From Bacillota bacterium (GTDB lineage Bacteria > Bacillota > Clostridia > Acetivibrionales > DSM-1351), in contig JAEWAX010000030.1 in NCBI GenBank assembly GCA_023391425.1, forward strand, positions 1-27,114: a stretch of 27,114 nucleotides of DNA, given 5' to 3'. A program made the translations under genes and the position numbers. Below, piece by piece: positions 22,431 through 27,114 of the stretch (within the stretch, counting starts at the first letter, position 1; each line of letters starts with the position of its first letter). A model generated the notes under the pieces. The model did not search any database. It had not been told where the DNA came from and saw only the letters and a program-made list of their open reading frames with translations.

Positions 22431-23492
22431 GTGGAACAATATATAGAGAGAAAGCAAACCAAAAAAATAAGAGTGGGAGATATCTATATTGGTGGAGATG
22501 CTCCTATCTCTGTACAATCTATGGCAAATACTGATACGAGAGATGTCAAAGCTACTGTTGACCAGATAAAGAGGCTCGAGGAGGTTGGATGCGATATTAT
22601 TCGTGTGGCAATTCCTGATAGCGAGGCTGCAAGTGCATTAATTGAAATAAAAAAAGAAATAAAAATACCACTTGTGGCGGATATTCACTTTGATTATAGG
22701 TTAGCGTTAGATTGTATAATAAATGGTGCTGATAAAATACGACTTAACCCTGGAAATATTGGTGGACAAGACCGTGTAAAGATTGTTGCTGATATGGCGA
22801 AAGAAAGACAGATACCCATAAGAATAGGAGTAAATTCTGGTTCTGTAGAAAAGAGCATTATTGAGAAGTTTGGTGGAGTTACTCCTGAGGGCATGGTAGA
22901 GAGCGCAATTGCTCATGCCAAAATGCTGGAAGATGCTGATTTTGATGACATAGCAATATCTATAAAAGCCTCTAGTGTACCAATGACGATAGCTGCATAT
23001 AGGCTGCTCTCACAAAAAAGTGTTTATCCGGTACATATTGGCGTGACTGAGGCGGGTACTATTTACAAAGGAACTATTAAATCCTCTATCGGAATAGGCT
23101 GCCTTTTGGCTGAAGGCGTTGGAGATACACTTAGAGTATCGCTGACAGGTGACCCTGTAGAAGAGGTAAGAGTAGGTAAACAAATACTTAAATCCTTGGG
23201 AATAATTAAGAATGGGATAGAAGTGGTATCTTGTCCAACCTGTGGTAGAACGAGGATTGATTTGATAGGTATAGCAAATAAGATAGAGCCGGTTTTGGAC
23301 AAGTTAAATAAAAATATAAAGGTGGCAATTATGGGCTGTGCTGTAAATGGCCCAGGTGAAGCAAAAGATGCTGACATTGGCATAGCAGGCGGTATTAATG
23401 AGGCCCTACTTTTCAAAAAAGGTAAGATTATTAGAAAAATTCCGCAGGATAAGATAGTAGAGGAGTTAATTAGTGAAATTAATCAGATGTAA
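22431..23492 (+). CDS. ispG: 4-hydroxy-3-methylbut-2-enyl diphosphate synthase
   Basis: A 353-aa [4Fe-4S] enzyme converting MEcPP to HMBPP in the penultimate MEP step. It has the N-terminal TIM-barrel ('VADIHFDYRLALDCI', 'KIRLNPGNIGG') and the cluster domain with Cys in 'SCPTCGRTRIDL' and 'MGCAVNGPGEA'. The start is GTG at 22431, with GAAGGC about 11 nt before it. The length fits the short bacterial form. It pairs with dxr in the same cluster. The next gene is 362 nt away, and polC, found next in many relatives, is absent. Confidence 0.96.
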   Translation: MEQYIERKQTKKIRVGDIYIGGDAPISVQSMANTDTRDVKATVDQIKRLEEVGCDIIRVAIPDSEAASALIEIKKEIKIPLVADIHFDYRLALDCIINGADKIRLNPGNIGGQDRVKIVADMAKERQIPIRIGVNSGSVEKSIIEKFGGVTPEGMVESAIAHAKMLEDADFDDIAISIKASSVPMTIAAYRLLSQKSVYPVHIGVTEAGTIYKGTIKSSIGIGCLLAEGVGDTLRVSLTGDPVEEVRVGKQILKSLGIIKNGIEVVSCPTCGRTRIDLIGIANKIEPVLDKLNKNIKVAIMGCAVNGPGEAKDADIGIAGGINEALLFKKGKIIRKIPQDKIVEELISEINQM

Positions 23493-23530
23493 TGATATTT
23501 CCGAGAACAATCAGTTCTATTTATTTAAAT

Positions 23531-23560
23531 TTGGAAGTCAATTGGAAGTATATTGGAAGT
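23531..23560 (+). repeat. Three 11-bp-phased TTGGAAGT repeats
   Basis: TTGGAAGT occurs at 23531-23538, 23542-23549 and 23553-23560, exactly 11 bp apart, so the copies lie on roughly the same face of the helix. They end 26 bp before the -35 of the rimP promoter, a suitable place for an activator or bending site. No known binding protein is recognised. Confidence 0.7.
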
Positions 23561-23586
23561 ATTTTTTTAAAAACGGTAATAAAATG

Positions 23587-23615
23587 TTGATAAATAGAAA
23601 TAATAATGATATAAT
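23587..23615 (+). promoter_or_regulatory. Promoter of the rimP-nusA-infB operon
   Basis: TTGATA (23587-23592) and TATAAT (23610-23615) are 17 bp apart, with an extended TG (23607-23608) one base before the -10. Transcription should start near 23622, leaving a leader of about 230 nt with two hairpins ahead of rimP. Confidence 0.85.
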
Positions 23616-23649
23616 ACACAAGGATAGAGGTTTAATAGACTTTACTGCT

Positions 23650-23678
23650 AAGAGTGGGAAATCCCACTCTTTGTTGTT
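23650..23678 (+). terminator. Leader hairpin 1 of the nusA operon (possible attenuator)
   Basis: AAGAGTGGG (23650-23658) pairs with CCCACTCTT (23663-23671) around a 4-nt loop and is followed by the T-rich TGTTGTTT. It lies about 30 nt after the predicted transcription start, so it would act as an intrinsic or NusA-assisted attenuator rather than end the previous operon alone. Confidence 0.7.
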
Positions 23679-23732
23679 TATCCAAAGCCTATCAAATCTA
23701 AGGACTCTGCTTATCCGATGTTTATTGCTATT

Positions 23733-23764
23733 AACTGAGGGCACTTATAGTGCCTAAGTTTTTG
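23733..23764 (+). terminator. Leader hairpin 2 of the nusA operon (possible attenuator)
   Basis: AACT and GGCACT pair with AGTGCC and AGTT (2-nt internal loops; TAT apical loop), followed by a short T run. It lies 90 nt before rimP. Two terminator-like hairpins in one leader suggest attenuation control of the operon. Confidence 0.6.
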
Positions 23765-23854
23765 CGTTTTAATATTTTGTGAAATGCTTAAAAATTAAGA
23801 GAATAAAATAGCATAAACAGTAGTTGGACTCTAGCTTATGGAGGCAAAACGAAT

Positions 23855-24313
23855 ATGAAAATAAATATACAGCAAGTAATTACAGAACTTGCGACGCCTA
23901 TAGTTGAAGGCTTGAATTATGAACTGGTAGATGTGGAGTTTATTAAAGAAGGTGCAAGTTGGTACCTTAGAATTTATATTGACAAACCAGGTGGAATTAA
24001 CATTGATGATTGTCAAGCTGTTAGTGAGAAAATAAGTGAAATACTGGATGAAAAAGATCCTATTGAACAAAGTTATTATTTGGAAGTTTCCTCGCCTGGC
24101 TTGGAAAGGCCATTAAAAACTGAGAGAGACTTTATTAAATATAAAGGCGAATTGGTTGAAGTCAAAGTTTTTCAGCCTATAAATGGTAAAAAAATATTTG
24201 AGGGTGAATTAATTGGCTTGATAGAAGGTAAGATTGTAATAAGTCAAGATGGTAATAATATTGTGTTTGAAAGAGACAAGGTTGCTATAGTAAAAAGAGC
24301 CATTAAATTTTAA
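23855..24313 (+). CDS. rimP: Ribosome maturation factor RimP
   Basis: A 152-aa protein needed for 30S subunit maturation. The N-terminal alpha/beta domain contains 'YELVDVEFIKEGASWYLRIY' and 'DDCQAVSEKISEILDEKDPI', and 'YYLEVSSPGLERPL' is diagnostic. A C-terminal SH3-like barrel follows. GGAGG is 10 nt before the ATG. It is the first gene of the nusA operon, with nusA 29 nt downstream, as in most Firmicutes. Confidence 0.96.
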   Translation: MKINIQQVITELATPIVEGLNYELVDVEFIKEGASWYLRIYIDKPGGINIDDCQAVSEKISEILDEKDPIEQSYYLEVSSPGLERPLKTERDFIKYKGELVEVKVFQPINGKKIFEGELIGLIEGKIVISQDGNNIVFERDKVAIVKRAIKF

Positions 24314-24342
24314 TAATTGATTCGTATTGGGAGGTTAAAGAA

Positions 24343-25488
24343 ATGAGCGCTGAGTTAATATTAGCACTTGAGCAGCTAGAAAAAGAAAAGGGTATTAAGA
24401 AGGATATAATAATTGAAGCCATAGAAGCTGCACTTATTTCTGCATATAAGAAAAACTTTGGTTCTACTATGAATGTAAAGGTAAATATAGATCGAGAAAA
24501 TGGTGACGTTAAAGTTTTTGGACTTAGAAAGATTTCTGAAACACCTGACCCAGAGGCTATGGATATCTCAGTTGAAGATGCTGCAAGAATCAATCCTACG
24601 CTTAATATTGGCGATGTTATTGAGATGGAAGTTACCCCAAAAACTTTCGGAAGAATTGCTGCACAAACTGCAAAGCAGGTAGTCGTTCAAAAACTGAGAG
24701 AAGCTGAACGTGGAATTATTTATGATGAGTTCTATAACAAGGAAAGTGACATAGTAACTGGTATTATTCAGAGAGTAGAAAAGAGAAATGTAATTGTTGA
24801 CCTTGGTAAAACTGAAGCAGTTCTTGCAACAACTGAGCAAACGCCAGGTGAAGAGTATAGATTTAATGAAAGAATTAAGACATATATTATCGAAGTGAAA
24901 AAGACAACAAAAGGACCTCAGATTATGATTTCAAGAACACATCCTGGTCTGGTAAAGAGGCTTTTTGAATTAGAGGTTCCTGAGATACATGATGGTACTG
25001 TTGAGATAAAGAGCATATCACGTGAACCAGGCTCAAGAACAAAAATTGCAGTTTATTCCAAAGATGAAAATGTAGATCCTGTTGGAGCTTGCGTTGGACA
25101 AAGAGGTACTAGGGTACAAGCAATTGTAGATGAGCTTAGAGGTGAAAAAATTGACATTATCAAATGGAGTAACGATATTAAGGATTATATATCAAGTAGT
25201 TTGAGTCCTGCTAAGGTTGTTAGAGTGGATGTTGATGAGGAACAAAAGGCTGCAAAGGTTATTGTTCCTGATTACCAGCTTTCACTGGCAATTGGTAAAG
25301 AAGGACAAAATGCAAGACTTGCAGCAAAACTTACAGGATGGAAAATAGATATTAAGAGCGAAACACAATTAAGACAGTCCATTGAAAAACAGCTTTTTGA
25401 TGATAACATTGGAAGTGACGGGTACATGGATTTTGACTATGATAATCAAAATAACGAAAGCGATCAGGATGAAATTATTACTGATTAA
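24343..25488 (+). CDS. nusA: Transcription termination/antitermination factor NusA
   Basis: A 381-aa protein with an N-terminal RNA polymerase-binding domain (about 1-125), an S1 domain (about 135-200, 'IVTGIIQRVEKRNVIVDLG') and two KH domains (about 205-345). These contain 'DPVGACVGQRGTRVQAIVDEL' (KH1) and 'LAIGKEGQNARLAAKLTGWK' (KH2). As in other Firmicutes, the C-terminal acidic repeats of E. coli are missing; only a short acidic tail remains. It promotes hairpin-dependent pausing and termination, and may control its own operon through the leader hairpins upstream. TTGGGAGG lies before the ATG. Confidence 0.97.
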   Translation: MSAELILALEQLEKEKGIKKDIIIEAIEAALISAYKKNFGSTMNVKVNIDRENGDVKVFGLRKISETPDPEAMDISVEDAARINPTLNIGDVIEMEVTPKTFGRIAAQTAKQVVVQKLREAERGIIYDEFYNKESDIVTGIIQRVEKRNVIVDLGKTEAVLATTEQTPGEEYRFNERIKTYIIEVKKTTKGPQIMISRTHPGLVKRLFELEVPEIHDGTVEIKSISREPGSRTKIAVYSKDENVDPVGACVGQRGTRVQAIVDELRGEKIDIIKWSNDIKDYISSSLSPAKVVRVDVDEEQKAAKVIVPDYQLSLAIGKEGQNARLAAKLTGWKIDIKSETQLRQSIEKQLFDDNIGSDGYMDFDYDNQNNESDQDEIITD

Positions 25489-25540
25489 GTGACTTAGTTA
25501 TTAAATTTGAAAATATATAAATTATGGAAGGTGTGGATGG

Positions 25541-25813
25541 ATGAAGCAAAAAAAGATTCCACTGCGTATGTGTCTTGGTTGCAAAGAGATGAAACCAAAG
25601 AAGGAGTTGATACGGGTGGTAAGAAATAATGAGGGAGAAATCAACATTGATCTCGTTGGTAAAAAGCCTGGAAGAGGCGCATATATATGCAAGAGTGTAG
25701 ATTGCCTTGAGAATGCGATAAAGGCGAAAAGACTTGAAAAGGCTTTTGAGACTGCAATTGATGTAGAAATATATAATAACTTAAAAAACCAATTGGAGGG
25801 AAATGATGGATAA
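25541..25813 (+). CDS. rnpM: RNase P modulator RnpM (YlxR)
   Basis: A 90-aa YlxR-family protein. CxxC at C11/C14 ('RMCLGCKEMKPKKELIRVV') and the 'GRGAYIC' motif (44-50) with a further Cys55 are typical. In Bacillus this family binds and modulates RNase P RNA. Many basic residues fit RNA binding. The start ATG 25541 follows GGAAGGTG. Its end overlaps ylxQ by 8 nt. Confidence 0.93.
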   Translation: MKQKKIPLRMCLGCKEMKPKKELIRVVRNNEGEINIDLVGKKPGRGAYICKSVDCLENAIKAKRLEKAFETAIDVEIYNNLKNQLEGNDG

Positions 25814-26144
25814 GGTTTATTCCTTATTAGGGCTTGCTAAAAAAGCGGGTCAGTTATTATCTGGTGATGAGACTTGTGAGAGAGCTATAAAATCAGGTAA
25901 AGCTGTTCTTGTCATTGTGGCAAGCGATGCTTCTGAAAACACGAAGGACAAATTTAAGAGTATGTGTAACTTCCGAGATGTTTGCTATAGGGAATATGGT
26001 GAAAAATTAGAACTTGGTAGATACACAGGAAAAGAAATAAGAGCAGTTATTTCAATTCCATCCAATGACTTTAAAAATGGCCTTCTTAAATTGATAGATG
26101 ATCAAATAAATGAATCCGGGGGTGAAGGTATTGGAAAAAGCTAG
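25806..26144 (+). CDS. ylxQ: L7Ae-family RNA-binding protein YlxQ
   Basis: A 112-aa L7Ae/L30e-like protein that probably binds K-turn RNA. The N-terminal 'VYSLLGLAKKAGQLLSGDE' and the 'AVLVIVASDASENTKDKF' segment are diagnostic. ATG 25803 and ATG 25806 are adjacent; the second is preferred because GGAGGG (25795-25800) is 5 nt from it and only 2 nt from the first. It overlaps rnpM by 8 nt and infB by 14 nt, indicating translational coupling. Confidence 0.92.
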   Translation: MDKVYSLLGLAKKAGQLLSGDETCERAIKSGKAVLVIVASDASENTKDKFKSMCNFRDVCYREYGEKLELGRYTGKEIRAVISIPSNDFKNGLLKLIDDQINESGGEGIGKS

Positions 26145-27114
26145 AATATACGAGCTTGCCAAAGAACTTAATACTACAAGTAAAAGGTTAATTGAAAAGC
26201 TTGCTGAGATAGATGTAAATGTGAAAAATCATATGAGCCTTCTTGAACCTCATGAATTAGATGCACTTTATAAGCATATAGGTGTAATTAAACATGATGA
26301 AAAGAAACTTGATGATGAAAAGAAGGTAATTGTGGAAAATGTCCACGTAGCTGAAAAGAAAAAGGATGTAAACAAAGAGCATAAAAAGGATACGAAGAGT
26401 GCTCCAAGAATTATTAGAACAACTGAGATAATTATTGATAGTAAAACAGACTCAACTAGCCCTCAGTCAACGAATAATTATCCTAAGAACGAACTAAAAA
26501 ATGCGGCAAAGCCAAGTTATAAAAATGAATATATGAAAACAGAATCGAATACTTCAGGATTAAGACCGGGCTTTGTACGTGACAGTAAGCCTGATTTTAA
26601 AAATAAACAAGGACCCAAAAATAATAGAATTACTGAACCACAGAATAATATGATAAAAGCACCTCCAGTTAAACAAGATGATTCATTGACCATAAAACAA
26701 AATTCCCAAAATGAGGGCACTAATAAAGAGGATAAAATTGTGGCAGATAATACCGTTCAGATCGAAGCGAAAATAGTAAAAACAAATGAAGTGAATGATG
26801 CAAATAAGTCTACTACTAATGCTATTGCACCCGAAAAGACAGAAGACAAGAATATTGAAAAGGGTGAAGCTACAGTGGCTAAAACCCCAAAAAGGGCACA
26901 AAGTGATGAGGTTGCAGAGACAAAAAAAGCTGATGATGCTAAGATTATAGATAATAAATTGTCTGATGATAATAGTACTCAGGGACAGAATAATAGTGAA
27001 GTGAGAACTGACAGACCACAGGGGAAATACAATAATGGACAAAGGACTGACAGACCACAGGGCCAATATAATAATGGTCAGAGAACTGACAGACCACAGG
27101 GCCAATATAATAAT
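26131..27114 (+). CDS. infB: Translation initiation factor IF-2, N-terminal part (runs off window)
   Basis: The first 328 codons of infB are present, open to the window edge. Residues 1-50 are the IF2_N helical domain ('ARIYELAKELNTTSKRLIEK', then 'VKNHMSLLEPHELDALY'). A long charged, disordered linker with 'SGLRPGFVRDSKPDFK' follows. The last 37 residues are three copies of a 13-aa repeat (see repeat entry). The start is TTG 26131: GGGGGTGA (26118-26125) lies at correct distance. An in-frame GTG at 26122 is possible but lacks a ribosome site. The coding start overlaps ylxQ by 14 nt. The G domain that brings initiator tRNA to the ribosome lies beyond the window. Confidence 0.95.
   Translation, partial: MEKARIYELAKELNTTSKRLIEKLAEIDVNVKNHMSLLEPHELDALYKHIGVIKHDEKKLDDEKKVIVENVHVAEKKKDVNKEHKKDTKSAPRIIRTTEIIIDSKTDSTSPQSTNNYPKNELKNAAKPSYKNEYMKTESNTSGLRPGFVRDSKPDFKNKQGPKNNRITEPQNNMIKAPPVKQDDSLTIKQNSQNEGTNKEDKIVADNTVQIEAKIVKTNEVNDANKSTTNAIAPEKTEDKNIEKGEATVAKTPKRAQSDEVAETKKADDAKIIDNKLSDDNSTQGQNNSEVRTDRPQGKYNNGQRTDRPQGQYNNGQRTDRPQGQYNN
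27004..27114 (+). repeat. In-frame 39-bp tandem repeats in infB
   Basis: Three copies start at 27004, 27043 and 27082, each encoding RTDRPQG(K/Q)YNNGQ, and the window ends inside the third. The copies differ at a few bases, including AGA/AGG and K/Q codons, so the array is not brand-new. It lies in the disordered linker before the G domain, and further copies may follow. Confidence 0.9.

Larger units (their letters stand above)
23493..23854 (+). other. Intergenic region between ispG and rimP
   Basis: The gap contains three phased TTGGAAGT repeats (23531-23560), a strong promoter (23587-23615) and two leader hairpins (23650-23671 and 23733-23761). A 94-aa open frame crosses it (23473-23757) but overlaps ispG and lacks coding features, so it is not called. 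No trace of polC or proS is recognisable. Confidence 0.75.

Noticed and set aside
23473..23757. 94-aa + strand open frame spanning the ispG-rimP gap
   Set aside because: It overlaps the end of ispG, crosses the rimP promoter and a leader hairpin, has low-complexity Asn/Leu content and no ribosome site.
26683..27105. 140-aa - strand frame opposite infB
   Set aside because: Its repeated hydrophobic sequence is the antisense of the repeat-rich IF-2 linker; there is no ribosome site and infB is clearly coding.
27004..27114. CRISPR-like array
   Set aside because: The 39-bp units are contiguous without spacers and encode a regular in-frame peptide repeat.

Overview
The window is low-GC DNA read almost entirely from the + strand. 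It looks like a chromosomal segment of an anaerobic Firmicute of class Clostridia. The right half has the order rpsB, tsf, pyrH, frr, small ORF, uppS, cdsA, dxr, rseP, ispG, rimP, nusA, rnpM, ylxQ, infB. That order, the purine-rich Shine-Dalgarno sites and the short clostridial EF-Ts suggest a Ruminiclostridium/Acetivibrio-like organism. The placement is inferred from gene order and protein style, not from a search.

Layout. (1) 1-3921: a near-consensus housekeeping promoter (TTGACA, 17 bp, TATAAT) precedes five co-directional genes: an AhpD/carboxymuconolactone-decarboxylase-like protein, a short-chain dehydrogenase resembling the mycofactocin-coupled subgroup, and a complete polar amino-acid ABC importer (lipoprotein, permease, ATPase). 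(2) 3922-11400: a copper-handling island. It encodes a membrane-anchored DUF2318 Cys protein, an HMA-SafE-cupredoxin fusion, a two-HMA Cu+ P-type ATPase, an OmpR-type response regulator with its sensor kinase, and a small membrane protein. Three promoters in the island carry an almost identical 22-bp element, an 11-bp direct repeat, each followed exactly 6 nt later by a -10 hexamer. This is the geometry of an activator site for an OmpR/PhoB-type regulator and probably defines the regulon of the local two-component system. (3) 11401-14937: an AraC-GNAT fusion regulator translationally coupled to a HelD-type RNA polymerase-recycling helicase, followed by a decayed fragment of a sensor kinase. 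(4) 14938-27114: the core block for translation, isoprenoid and phospholipid synthesis and transcription, ending inside infB.

How the genes work together. In the island, the kinase would sense metal (or envelope redox state) and the regulator would switch on the three promoters. The SafE fusion and CopA would then handle or export copper, with DUF2318 and the 162-aa membrane protein as accessory factors. In the core block, rpsB/tsf/frr/infB serve translation and pyrH supplies UDP. dxr and ispG feed the MEP isoprenoid pathway into UppS, CdsA makes CDP-diacylglycerol, RseP is the site-2 protease, and rimP-nusA-rnpM-ylxQ-infB form the usual nusA operon behind its own strong promoter and a two-hairpin leader.

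The most interesting signals beyond standard annotation are the three-copy regulatory element, the sensor-kinase remnant at about 14642-14727, the AraC-GNAT/HelD pair, the three 11-bp-phased TTGGAAGT repeats before the nusA operon where polC might be expected, the uncharacterised TTG-start ORF between frr and uppS, and the in-frame 39-bp repeats in infB.
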